Assembly (NCBI GenBank): GCA_014155875.1
Contig: JACEFZ010011691.1
Location: forward strand, 546,501 to 610,500
From: Cepaea nemoralis
Lineage: Eukaryota; Mollusca; Gastropoda; Stylommatophora; Helicidae
Length of the DNA: 64,000 nucleotides
Direction of reading: 5' to 3'
Below are positions 1 to 10,340 of this stretch, piece by piece. The stretch's first letter is position 1. Each line of letters starts with the position of its first letter. The notes beneath the pieces are model-generated. The model was not told the origin of the DNA. It was given only the letters and a program-made list of their open reading frames with translations, and made no database searches. Position numbers and translations under genes: made by a program.

Positions 1-873
1 TGGTGGTATAACAAGTGTCTAGTTTTATCATCTTCTTAGATGTTAGCCTAACAAACCATACACAAAATAAAAACACGACATGAATCTGTTGGACTACACG
101 TGGATTCACATAGAGGAGTGAATTTAAACAGACATAAATAAATAAAGAAACTAGCTCTCAATGCGTAACGCACCACTTTCGCCTGGACACAAGACCAGTG
201 GTCTATTAACTCCATTATTGATCCCGTGATGTTACCCATAATCTTACGGGTTAAGTTAAGGTTCGGGGCAGCATTAGCTACAGACACATATAGAGAAAGA
301 GATAGCAGTTTTGTTATTTATATCATAAATAGAATATATTTTGATAGGTTTTAGAAACATATACGGATTATTCTGTAGTACATTATATAAATTACTCCGT
401 CTATTACCTTATGTGTAAAAAAAAAAAAAAAACCCGCGCTATGACCGCTTGCACAAGTATTAAAATGTACACTAACACAATTCCACGACAATAACCTTGT
501 AATATTTTTAAATACTATTGCTATATACATTCAGCTATATCTTCGGGGTTTGTTTTCGTTGTCGAATGATGTTGTATCCTGTTCTCATCTGTTATTACAT
601 AATATTTTATTTTTAATTATTTCAGAATGTAATGATAATATTGCACCCATTATTATGTGTCCATACATTATGAAGAAATAATAAACATGTTGTTCTACTC
701 ATATATATCACTGGACTTTTCTTTTTTAGGTTTAAGTCGTGATGGTTTTCTCTGTTGTAGTTTACTTATTGATGAATGTTAGTGGTGAGACACAAACATA
801 CAAAAACATACAAGACAAACTCGTCCTACCATTCAGTGTACAGCACGCAATTTTGTCATCACAGCATCGTGGT
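1..873. other. non-coding, AT-rich; nothing recognised
   Basis: The stretch is AT-rich with stops in every frame at short intervals and an A-run near 419-432. The longest open frames are short and look random. No conserved motif, repeat unit or splice pattern stands out. Confidence 0.6.
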
Positions 874-1217
874 GAACCAATAAACACGAGAAATATGCTG
901 CGTCCTACCCCTTGGTGGGGAGCAGTGGATAGTTGTCATGTGTTTGTATATGTCACAGTTGTTCTATTTTCTCTGGCGTCCTTTGCACTCATCGCCTAAA
1001 AATGTTCTTTTGTTATATCACTCGGTGAAATAAGAGTGTCGTTCAGAGACACGTCTACTTGAGACAACAAACTTGAACCAATAAACATGAGAAATATGCT
1101 GCATCCTACCCCTCAGTGGGCCGCAGTGGATAATTGTCATTCGGTGTGCTTGTACATGTCACAGTTGTTCTTATTTTTCTCTGGCGTCCTTTGCACTCAT
1201 CCCAAAATGGTCTTTTG
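874..1217. repeat. imperfect direct duplication, 201-bp offset
   Basis: Two copies, about 874-1012 and 1075-1217, share blocks such as AATATGCTGC, GCAGTGGATA and GGCGTCCTTTGCACTCATC. They differ by scattered substitutions and small indels, so this is an old local duplication rather than a fresh one. The second copy lacks the open frame of the first, which argues against coding use. Confidence 0.75.
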
Positions 1218-1988
1218 ATGTATGTTCGGTGGTAGTAATGGATGGTGGTGTCTTCTGTCTTTCAATAAATATGGCACAATGTATTGATCCCATTGTATAT
1301 CTGTTAGCGGCATTTCTTATTCTGTCCCGTTTTGCCAGGTCTGCATTTCATCTCACAGATGTTTGGATTTTATGTAATATTATAAAATATGGTGCTTCTA
1401 TACTCTATCTTCATCACTCACCAACAAATATAACACTGGTGCATATGAAATCGAATTTCTATTTACACAGCTACACTTCGCTTCAGTATATAAATATCAC
1501 GACACAAAACTGGAGTGTTTTAACCTATACTGTATATTTCAACTTGTCTGTCTGCCCGTCAGAATTAACTAAACCACTTGAAGTTAGTTCAAGAAAAACT
1601 GAAGTACTCAAAATCTTATGAGTTGCCTGTTTCTCACTGTACGGGGTAGCCTGATTAACTTTCCAGACTACTGTTACCGCCAGCTAGTCTAGAGCCAGGG
1701 GATTTTTGGTACTAAATGCGGTACACCCCTGCGTGTTTTTCTCATGAAGACATTCTCGAACCCACTAGGATGAGATTCCACGGGGACATCACTGTGTGTT
1801 GGTATGAAGCCCTGCTGTTTTGTCTATCATACTTCAAGTGTGGTGGTTAGATCAGATAAGACATTCTCACGGTACAATGTTAACTCTCGGTCAACAACCG
1901 CTATGTTCGTTTTATTTTTGTCTGTACTTGTGATGGGTGTAGTTGTGTGTCTGCACAAGTTTGTGTGTGTGTGTGTGTGTATGTACTT
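1218..1988. other. non-coding; GT run before the minisatellite
   Basis: A 130-codon open frame starts at 1229 but its translation has no recognisable domain and a random composition. A GT dinucleotide run at about 1963-1980 leads directly into the minisatellite that follows. Confidence 0.5.
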
Positions 1989-2536
1989 GTCTGTACGTAA
2001 GTGTGTCAGTCTGTATGTACTTGTCTGTACGTAAGTGTGTCAGTCTGTATGTACTTGTCTGTACGTAAGTGTGTCAGTCTGTATGTACTTGTCTGTACAT
2101 AAGTGTGTCAGTCTGTATGTACTTGTCTGTACGTAAGTGTGTCAGTCTGTATGTACTTGTCTGTACGTAAGTGTGTCAGTCTGTATGTACTTGTCTGTAC
2201 GTAAGTGTGTCAGTCTGTATGTACTTGTCTGTACGTAAGTGTGTCAGTCTGTATGTATTGTCTGTACGTAAGTGTGTCAGTCTGTATGTACTTGTCTGTA
2301 CGTAAGTGTGTCAGTCTGTATGTACTTGTCTGTACGTAAGTGTGTCAGTCTGTATGTACTTGTCTGTACGTAAGTGTGTCAGTCTGTATGTACTTGTCTG
2401 TACGTAAGTGTGTCAGTCTGTATGTACTTGTCTGTACGTAAGTGTGTCAGTCTGTATGTACTTGTCTGTACGTAAGTGTGTCAGTCTGTATGTACTTGTC
2501 TGTACGTAAGTGTGTCAGTCTGTATGTACTTGTCTG
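1989..2536. repeat. 34-bp minisatellite, about 16 copies
   Basis: The unit begins GTCTGTACGTAAGTGTGTCA and ends GTCTGTATGTACTT; 34 bp. About 16 copies are nearly identical; one near 2255 has lost a base and one near 2095 carries ACAT for ACGT. High internal identity indicates recent expansion or homogenisation. The flank at 2537-2670 is a diverged GT-rich derivative (TGTCTGTACTTGTCTGTATG). Short open frames through the array are periodic translations of the repeat, not genes. Confidence 0.95.
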
Positions 2537-2799
2537 GTTTTGGTGTTTGTTTGTATGTGTCTGTACTTGTCTGTATGGCTGTGTTTACGTGTGATGTGTC
2601 TGTACGTATGTATCTTTTTGTTTATGCCTGTGTGTCTGTCTTTGGTTGTATATGTCTGTTATAGAATGAACCCTCGTGACAGCATTGCGGCTACCCGCCT
2701 CTTACTGGAGACGAATACCCTGGAATAGTGTGGTGGTTGCCTAGACTACCACTCCAACCAATTGGCTCATATGTGTATGAACCGTATTGACAATCAATG

Positions 2800-3840
2800 A
2801 TCAGGATAGTCCGTCATTTCTTCAGGCGGCGTGTTCTGCGAGCCCACAGACAACAATCACCGACAACCATCACCACTGATACTACGACCCACCTCTTATC
2901 AACTAATGATAATCACTACGACCCTCTTTACTTTTGTTCAGCTGATAGTGAAGGCGACCCTCTACATAACACTAATACCCCAACGATAGTGACTGCGACC
3001 CTCTACATAACATCTCACCTCTTATCAATACCCATTTAAGCTTTATGAATGCTCACAGAACAGACTCCTACGACCATCTTTACTTTTGTTCAGTTGATAC
3101 CGACAGTCTCTACACTCTCTTACCACCACGGTGTTTTCCCATCACTGCTTCGAATCCCCACACTCACTACCCACTCATCACACGTTGAAGATCATCACAT
3201 TTCACTAAAAGCCTCACAGAGACAACATATAGTAACCAACCGGGATTCAAACCTACTACCTCCCGACATGACTACTTCGATCCATCACGATGTTTTTCTA
3301 CCACTGAGCCCCACAAGAACGCATACCGACACGAACAGATTTCAACTCCCACACACCCCCGCGTTTCCCTCTTTTCTTCACATCACCAAATAATATAGCC
3401 CCCCCCCCCCCCCCCCCCGTTACTATCCGAACACACGGTTCCTTACCAACAAAATATATTCTCAACGTACCCGCCACTTTCTTCATTGCTATCCATCACG
3501 ACTCACTTTCCCACCCTTCCCAGCCAACCAGAAGCAGCAAGCTTTCCCACCCCACCACCACGACGATAATGATGACGCTAATCTTCATCTTATGTCTACC
3601 ATTCTTACCAACAAAATATACCACTCGCCCCTCACAACTCTCAGACTTTTACATTCTTACCAACAAAATATATTCGCAACCCGCCACTTTTTTTCCCCAT
3701 ACCCGGCACGACTCACTTTCCCACCGCCCACCTTCACCCAGCACCACCCTGATGAGGAAGATGAGGGTGAGCCTCTTCATCTTATGTCTACGATTAGCAT
3801 TCCCCACTACTTCTGTCAATTTCTTGTTTGATGTTATTTA
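2800..3840. repeat. degenerate low-copy tandem repeats, C/T/A-rich
   Basis: Several phrases recur at offsets of roughly 150 and 215 bp: CTTTACTTTTGTTCAG at about 2926 and 3075; GCGACCCTCTACATAACA at about 2953 and 2995; CTTACCAACAAAATATATTC at about 3441 and 3656, the last followed in both copies by CCGCCACTTT and CACGACTCACTTTCCCACC. A run of about 19 C lies at 3400-3418. This looks like a decayed tandem array; no gene is supported. Confidence 0.6.
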
Positions 3841-4019
3841 ATTGATAACTAAATAGTGTAATCAGTGTACTTACTCGAACGTTAATACTCTTGATTGTAA
3901 CCACTTTAACTAGCATTTCATTACAATATGTACATATTATATGTAACTACTGATTCATGATAATATAACGCAGAGGTGTTTACAAGGCACCAGGGTCAGG
4001 TTCCATACTGGCCAAGACC

Positions 4020-4488
4020 TACTAACACAGTGGTTCTCAACCGGTGGGGAATTCCCCCCCCCCCCCCCAGGGGGGAATTTCAGGGTTTCCAGGGGGGGAA
4101 TGAAGACCATTTCAAGATCGTGTTACAAGAACCGATTACTTGACATAGTTTTTCCCTTCATACTTTACAGTTATGTATGTCTCGTCCTTCTAAAATTCAT
4201 TTTATAAAGTAAGTAAACCCACAAATCATGTTTTATGTGGATGTCTAGACTTGTTTTAGTATATGCTATTACATTTGCCTTCCACTTTTACGTATACTGT
4301 GTAGGGGTTAGGGGATTTTTAGATAGGAAATATGAAAGGGGGGGGGGGGGGAATGACGTTCTGAAAATACGGTGAAAAGGGGGGGGGGGAATGGGATAAA
4401 TTTTTGATAGGAAGGGGGGGAATGGCGTTCTGAAAATATGGTGAAGGGGGGAATGGGCCAAAAAAGGTTGAGAACCACTGTACTAACA
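4020..4488. mobile_element. hAT-type MITE with perfect 8-bp target duplication
   Basis: The element runs 4028-4480 (453 bp). It starts CAGTGGTTCTCAACC and ends with the exact reverse complement, GGTTGAGAACCACTG: a perfect 15-bp terminal inverted repeat of the kind known from hAT (Charlie-like) elements. The 8 bases TACTAACA lie immediately outside both ends (4020-4027 and 4481-4488), the hAT target-site duplication length. The interior has G and C runs and an internal duplication (GAATG-CGTTCTGAAAATA at about 4351 and 4421) and no transposase, so it is non-autonomous. Confidence 0.93.
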
Positions 4489-4854
4489 CGTCCTAGTCGT
4501 GCGTCCTGGACAACAGGTCCCTTCGGAGTCTTGGCTAACGTAGTAGAATTGCTGATTCTTCCGAAGCCGGAGAGTATCTGCCTGCACGGCGAGGGACCAC
4601 CAGTCTGCACACAAATAAGCCAGACATGGGACAACTGATACATACCTCAGGTCCTGTATGACATCACACTGCTGTTGGACAACGGGATGTCTTCATCCGA
4701 CATACAGGACTTCACGGTGGAGTTCACAGCCAGCGAACACAAGCAAGCAAGCATAACGTAATTGTTAATGTAATGATGGCATTATTATAATTTGTCCTCT
4801 CGTATATACTTATAACCGCTTGCATCACAATCACTTTATTTATATAAAAATATG
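4489..4854 (+). other. unidentified stretch with short open frames
   Basis: This stretch is more GC-rich than its surroundings down to about 4760. An open frame at about 4644-4762 (plus strand) begins just after an acceptor-like CATACCTCAG and ends at a TAA; its translation looks protein-like (LYDITLLLDNGMSSSDIQDF) but I do not recognise it. Removing the MITE and one copy of its duplication leaves an open plus frame across the empty site. It could be an exon remnant or chance. Confidence 0.25.
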
Positions 4855-5786
4855 TACAAGGGGCTTCTCATAAGTCTTTTGCCTGACCATGAAGGAGTAG
4901 GCGGAGAAAACTGAAATTTGGTACATTGCTTATTGCTTCTCAATGTAGCCACCACCTGAATTTATGCATTTCTGCCATCTCTGAGTGACCTTGAAAAGAC
5001 CTTCAGAATAAAACAACCTATTTTTCGAACTAAATCAGTTATCACAAGCCAGTATGACATCTTCGTCACTGTCAAGACGATTTCCTTTCAGCCGTTTTAT
5101 ACGATTTGGTGAATCCAAGTCTCATCTACCGTCCCGATGGTCTTTTACATGTTTTTTCGACCGCCACATGTTGAGCAATTGGCCACAGCAATCAACCCGT
5201 GTTTGTTTCTGTTCACATGTCAGGAGGCGCGGGGCACACACTTTTCTCATGTTCAGTCTGTTGTGAAAAATTCAAAAAACTGTACTCTTACTCAGTTTTG
5301 ATGAACCCGATATCTCTGCAATTGTCATTTTCCTATCCTGGTCTATGATTTTCTTCACTTTTGCAGCATTTGCATCATTGCACTCTGAGGACGGCCGTCC
5401 TGGTCTTGGCAGATCTGCAACTTGGGAACGGCCACACTTAAACTGCAAACACCATTTTTTTTACAGAAGCATACCAAGGACAGACTTCCTCAAAAACTGG
5501 CCCCATCTCCCTGTGTATTTCTGTAGGTGTTTTACCCTGTAACATCAAGAATTATATCACAGTTCTGGCGTCTGATTTTTCCATTGTTCTGACAAACCGT
5601 TGGATGTGCAGATCTGGTCAATATGGTGTGTTGTGCCATGCACCATATCGGCAAAAGCAGTTGAGGTGTGACATTCATAATTCATATCTCCATTACAAAT
5701 TGAATGAGCTATACATGTGCCAAATTTTAATTTTCTCCGCTTACTCATTCATGGTCAGGCTAAAGACTTATGAGAAGCCCCTTGTA
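4855..5786 (-). mobile_element. mariner-like element, deleted, with about 70-bp inverted repeats
   Basis: Ends are CAAGGGGCTTCTCATAAGTC at 4857 and its reverse complement ending at 5784, each flanked by TA (4855-4856 and 5785-5786), the Tc1/mariner target. The inverted match continues inward for about 70 bp with a handful of mismatches, longer than the usual short mariner repeats. The element is 928 bp, too short for an intact transposase of about 345 codons plus its ends. The coding remnant is on the minus strand. Confidence 0.92.
4928..5584 (-). pseudogene. mariner-like transposase remnant
   Basis: Mariner transposases cut and paste elements at TA sites through a DDD/DDE catalytic domain. 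Reading the minus strand from an ATG at 5582-5584, the remnant gives EKSDARTVI, then LMLQGKTPTEIHREMGPVFE (the N-terminal helix-turn-helix region), RPGRPSS, a stretch resembling the second DNA-binding region, then after a deletion TVDETWIH (first catalytic aspartate), and a C-terminal RWQKCI-like end near the inverted repeat. The reading frame is broken by stops and frameshifts and the middle of the catalytic domain is missing, so it is dead. The order and spacing of motifs make mariner the only sensible family; the subfamily is not clear. Confidence 0.85.
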
Positions 5787-5954
5787 TATGTCAATATAAC
5801 TAATGTGTGGTTGTAACCGATTATACGTTGATAAAAAATGTATTTACACACAAAACATATAACTGCATCCCAACTCCACGCCACAGCACACACCTGACAT
5901 TTAATAGTCGTGTCAATAAAACTATATATAATAACCATTTATGTTGACTTACGT

Positions 5955-7044
5955 TTGTATTCTTCTTCTTTCGTTTGCTTGAAATATATCTATAACTGCA
6001 ATGTTGTCTCTTATATGGATATAACTGTCGTTGTTAGTTCACACAGTGGTCCATAGAGTTTATCTGACACTGTCGTCTCTTTAGACCAGAAGGTTTGCCT
6101 AGATATGTTATATTTTCTGCAGTCTTGGAGTCTGTGCCCTGGTGTCTGCTACGTCAATCAATATGTGCAAATGGCTGATTCACCAATCTTGAATGTTGTA
6201 TACATGTGTTGCGTAATATATTGTATCTGTTCTAGGGCGCAGAATAATGACTTGTTCAGATCCGTTCATAACGTGGCAATCGTTTTGAGCAGGTTTTAGT
6301 GGCTTTCTGACTGATACTGAAGTATCGTTTCTTTACTTATTCAGTCTGTCTTCAGTGGATATTTGTTTAGACGAGCAATATCTCCTGCGGGCGGGACCTA
6401 GCTGGTTGCGTGATCCGCACTAAAGACAGTAGTAGTTACACGATATTAAAGATACAAACACTTGGTCACGAGAGAATTACAGATGTACACGCTCATACAG
6501 ATCCAGTCACTTAGGTTGAGGCACTCAGGTGAGGGATATGACTGAACGCTTCTAAGTCAAATATTCCAGATGTAGAGGGCTGGCCGCTACTTACCTTCTG
6601 CTCTTGCAGGATTGATGCTGAGCCAACAGCAAATGCAGCCTGCCTTGTTCGAGACGTATGATCAACATTTCCTTTGGAGAAAACAAGGCAATGCCGAGAG
6701 AGGGATCATGTTGCATTGGTAACACATGTTCTCTGAATTCAAGCCCAGGCATTGTGCGATGGAATTCTAGCTCTAGTTACAATCCACATACTTTCGTCTG
6801 TAAAAATGGCAAGACGCCACTGATTATTCGTTCCTTTTGGTGGTATGTAACGGGCACATCAGGCTATTCTTCTTTTGCTCCTTCCTTAGCCAATCGATCA
6901 GCTCTGTCGTTTCCATGTACTCCACAGTGGGATGGTATCCACTGTATGGTGACCTTATGCTAACTGCTAAGTTAAGAAAGTAGTGTCCTTAGTACTGGCA
7001 ATTTCCCAGACAGGAGCGCCTCAAGTACTGATTTTTCATCGGTC
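5955..7044 (-). mobile_element. LINE 'C' copy 1: RNase H and 3' end, interrupted
   Basis: 5955-6330 and 6829-7044 match, with many substitutions, the LINE fragment at 51280-51845. On the minus strand the frame reads TDEKSVLEALLSGKLPVLRT (RNase H region) and continues to a C-terminal HILKDCPNY-type zinc-like end that is better kept in the other copy. It is a non-LTR retrotransposon of the RNase-H-bearing group (I/Jockey-related by layout). Between the halves lies an unrelated 0.5-kb piece (about 6331-6828) with no recognised coding potential. The junctions share only ACTGAT, so a target duplication is not proven. The 5' part abuts another LINE's tail at about 7045. Confidence 0.75.
6331..6828. 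other. 0.5-kb insertion inside LINE C copy 1, unidentified
   Basis: This piece is absent from the second copy of the LINE (compare 51640-51667). Nothing in six frames is recognisable. ACTGAT occurs at both edges and could be a short target duplication. A polypyrimidine-AG stretch near 6596-6612 resembles a splice acceptor but leads into no clear exon. Confidence 0.45.
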
Positions 7045-7282
7045 AGTTGAGTTGAGTTGAGAACCGACATTACATCACTCAGGACATTCCCATACGTGCT
7101 CAGTCCCCTCGTTCAACAGCCAGCGAAAAGTCATACTACTAATCATTCCCACCGCTATCTGATTAAAAGTTCTCCTGGACTTCCTTCTCAGTTTTAAGAT
7201 TCTTCCAGAACCCTTGCTGATCCCCCGCAATCTCATTCTTTCCACATATGGGTTCTCAATCTGTTCCTCCGCCTTCTCTTTT
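7045..7282 (-). mobile_element. LINE 'D' copy 1: C-terminal end with tandem-repeat tail
   Basis: The minus-strand frame reads EKAEEQIENPYVERMRLRG, then RRTFNQIAVGMISSM and LLNEGTEHVWECPE, closely matching 56930-57130 and, more distantly, the RNase-H LINE C-terminus at 53563-53750 (which ends EHLWTCPEC). The extreme 3' end on the minus strand is a short tandem run of AACTC (plus strand GTTGAGTTGAGTTGAG at about 7046-7062), in place of a poly-A tail. Only the last part of the element is present. At 7283 it joins a Penelope-like fragment without a visible target duplication. Confidence 0.75.
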
Positions 7283-7840
7283 AAGCTGACTAACATGTCT
7301 TTCTGTTTGCACAAATCTGGCTTGCGTTGTTTGATCACTATTGCTTCTGCAAACTTTAACAAGCGAGTATTTTGTGTGTTAAACAACACGCGAAAGGCAA
7401 TGTCTATGTAAATCACATGGGCACTTTCGAGAATATAAATAGCAATTGACGACACGGCAAGCTTCCGGTGTGTCGACCCTAGTAGGCTCGCATTACCTGT
7501 GTGTCGCATCTTCTCGACCCATTGAGGTATGTGTTATGACACTCTTTTGTTCAGCTGCCGATGTAGAAAGCCCGGCACCTACATATGATTTGGTAAATAC
7601 AATTGTTTTTGGCGTACAGAGGAACAGGCTCTTTTACTGCTGGTGTGAGAATCGGTGTGGTTCTATACCTAATGACTGGAGTTGCAGCACAGAATGTTCG
7701 GCCTACTGCTGTAGTGAGCCAGTCTTGTAGACGTTGCATTACGTCATCCCCTCGAAAGGTTAGCTGGATGAATACCTTGAGTTTAGGGACTGTAGTTTCA
7801 TCTGGTTTTGGTTTGGGCTGTTGGCTGATCTATATATCTA
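7283..7840 (-). pseudogene. Penelope-like element: linker plus GIY-YIG endonuclease
   Basis: Penelope-like elements encode a reverse transcriptase followed by a GIY-YIG endonuclease that nicks the target. Read on the minus strand, the remnant shows a linker (VFIQLTFRGDDVMQRLQDWL, then VGRTFCAATPVI and a PILTPAVKEPVP stretch), then CIYQIICRCRAFYIGS, the GIY-YIG core with its cysteine knuckle, and the C-terminal half (HRKLAVSSIAIYILESAHVI, NTRLLKFAEAIVIKQRKPDL). The reading frame shifts near 7550. No reverse transcriptase lies upstream: the region beyond 7840 is unrelated AT-rich DNA. This is a 5'-truncated, frameshifted copy. Confidence 0.85.
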
Positions 7841-8555
7841 TGTATATCTTCTTGGAAACATGATGCTATACAATACTCGAATGATGGTTTACAGTATGAA
7901 ACATATAAAGTCATTTTATTTATTATGATGGAAAATGATAATTATTTAATTATTCAACATTCTTTAGATGTTGTAGGTGCGGTTGGTATCCCTTGAGTGA
8001 CCCGTTCTTTCTTACGTATACTTGGTCTTCTAGCAACTGGGTCTTCTATCAACATGGCCTTCTAGAAACTTGGTTTTCTATTCTTGTAGTACTGGTCTCC
8101 TGCTACTATCTACCGCGTTCTTCCCTAATCTTGACAATTCAAAGTTCTTTCAATCTGGCAATTCATAATGAACATCGGATGTATATATCCACAAAATACA
8201 CAAATATAATTATAAATATTAATAATTAAATTATAGCGTCAAGTGGTCTGCTTCTGATTTCGGAAAAGTTTTGGTCAATAATCCAGGATTTTAATAGATT
8301 TCCAGGTACACTTATGGTTATGATTTACACGTGTTCTGACAGTTTGTCGTTGTCTTATTATCTATGTGTTGTGTCAACTTACAGTATGCTTAGTAAATCT
8401 GCTATAGTATTATCTTGTCCTACTTGTGTAGTTAAAATTCTGTTAAGTATGTCTGCTTACTACATTTAGTTACGTGTCTTTAATGTGGAGTATTGGACAA
8501 TGATTTGCATCTTTCTCTGTTACATATGTTGTTATAGATATCAGTTCATCTATAT
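7841..8555. other. AT-rich non-coding
   Basis: There are only short open frames of random composition and a small run of CTTCTA(G/T) phrases at about 8020-8090. No element ends or conserved motifs were recognised. Confidence 0.55.
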
Positions 8556-9008
8556 GTTTTCTCTTTTTTTCTCCTCTTCAGATAAACCCATGCTTCTCCA
8601 GTATCGCTCCCAGTTTCTGAGTTTAACATCTCATGTTTGTTTCTCTATTTCTGCTTCCAAACCTTTTTTCCATGTACTCATCACAGAGTCCGGTTTGGTA
8701 TACCTTTTATTTGGTACTGTCATAAACCTATAGCTTGTGACAAAAAGTAATATTACTAATGATGCCCCAACCAACCCAAACTGGTTGTAATGGAAATCAA
8801 CAGACACAACGTTTACTGCTTATAAGCGTTTGTTACATACACCATGAAGAAAAAACCCTATTCCAAAAGAATCACACAATCATTAAATACTGGCTAACCC
8901 TTCTATGTATTAATATCTTTTAAAACAACCCTATAACTAAAATGGTTCTAAAATCCGACCCTCTCGATCGCCATCTTAAACGCCATCTGTTCACAACAAC
9001 AATCACCT
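8556..9008. repeat. dispersed repeats X1 and R1, copy 1
   Basis: Two adjacent dispersed repeats. X1 (about 8556-8715) shares CTTCTCCA-TATCG-TCCCAGTTT with 10975-11150. R1 (about 8720-9008) matches 10341-10652 over nearly its whole length, including CATAAACCTAT, GCTTATAAGCGTTTGTTA, GAATCACACAATCA and AAAATGGTTCTAA. Both pairs are in direct orientation. R1 could be a decayed LTR or a SINE/MITE fragment; no terminal structure decides. Confidence 0.75.
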
Positions 9009-9099
9009 CCATCAATGACAGTTTTTGAATCTAGTTGTTAGTACAAGTTGGCTTTGGGTTTTTGTTCATATACAGGATTGTTCAACTTCTTGATCAGAT

Positions 9100-9817
9100 A
9101 TTCCTAACATTCGGGCAATGCGATCCAGTAAAATTATTGATGGATTGTTTGGCAAAGATTTCATCTTGTTATTCTCTGCTTTGAAACAAATTACGTAGCT
9201 GACAATGTTGTTAATGATGGCAGAAGATCCATGAGATCTGAGTTATATCTGACATTTCTGGTTATCTGAGAGTTTTGAATGAAAGTGGTCTTAAATTTTA
9301 TTGTAGTTAATCAGCATTCCACCCTCTTCATGCTGTTTCCACCGGATGTTAAAATTTAGATTGTGATACATTACACTGAATGTTCTGAATAACAGCAGGT
9401 TTACAGTCTTGATGGTTAGATTGAATGTTTATAACTTGTAAAAGTAATAGTTTCTGGAACTCAAGTCAGTTGATGTGATTTGAGATTCAGTGTTAGTAAT
9501 GAAGATAAAACATCCATGTCCGCTCCAGGGAAGCCATGCCCGTGATTATTGCTGATGTTTGTAGTAATGTAGTTAAATGAGACATCTAGATAGGTCAGTC
9601 TCTTGCACCTAGTCAGAGTCTTAGGAAATATTGTAATGTTGTTGTAAGATGCATCAAAATGCTGTGGTTTATTAATCACATCTATCAAAGTTTGGATCTC
9701 TATAATTACTTGCACGGTAAAGCACTTCAAGTGTTTGATGGTGTACATTTTCTGGCAGTGTAAATTTTCTGTGAATTGATTGTGGCAGACTTTGAATTCT
9801 GTTCTGTGATTCATCAA
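9100..9817 (-). pseudogene. leucine-rich-repeat protein fragment
   Basis: The best-kept part is an open minus-strand frame at 9461-9817. It contains repeating leucine-rich units: HFDASYNNITIFPKTLTRCK, RLTYLDVSFNYITTN, then LLTLNLKSHQLT, with the LxxLxLxxNxLT spacing of LRR proteins. Downstream (9100-9460) further leucine-rich phrases (DLMDLLPSLTTLSA) appear between stops and frameshifts. LRR domains are protein-interaction solenoids used in many receptors and adaptors. No signal peptide, transmembrane segment or partner domain is visible, and there is no clear start. It is most likely a decayed exon or retrocopy of a host gene, too short to assign to a family. Confidence 0.6.
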
Positions 9818-9959
9818 GCTCTATTGTAAGTAATGACATATTAACAAGAATATGCTCATGGCCTTGACCCTTGACCAGGTTGTCAGTTGTGAGTTGTTAT
9901 GATATCGACTTTGGATTGTAAAATTTTGTCGTAGCACCAAAGAAGCACACCGGAAATTG

Positions 9960-10340
9960 TGATACCACTTGTATCTGGTCTGTTTGCGTCGCCAGTGCTC
10001 GAATCACAGCACATGACGATGATGGTGATGATGATGTTTGAGTTCTTATGTTGATCTTGAAGAGTTGTTGAGTTTTTATAAATTATAAACTGAACTGCAC
10101 ACTTTGCACATTGCGAGACGTCAAATTAATAGGTAATGTATTCAATAAATATATCTATAAATATGTAGGTCAAAAAGGAACTAAATAATATTGACATCAT
10201 CGCTATATTATAATATTATATTATATATTTTTTCTGACTATAGTTTTAAAAAAAAACAGCTAACATTCTATATGATATCTAACTATGGTTAATTTCAGTA
10301 TTAGGGTTACTTTAACGGATGCTAACCCCCATAATGTCCG
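9960..10340. other. AT-rich non-coding
   Basis: There is a short GATGATGATG run near 10016-10040 and a TATATTATAATATTATA stretch near 10205. No coding potential was seen. Confidence 0.5.

Noticed and set aside
739..999. An 86-codon open frame with a hydrophobic end
   Set aside because: The duplicated copy at 1075-1217 does not keep the frame, and composition is random.
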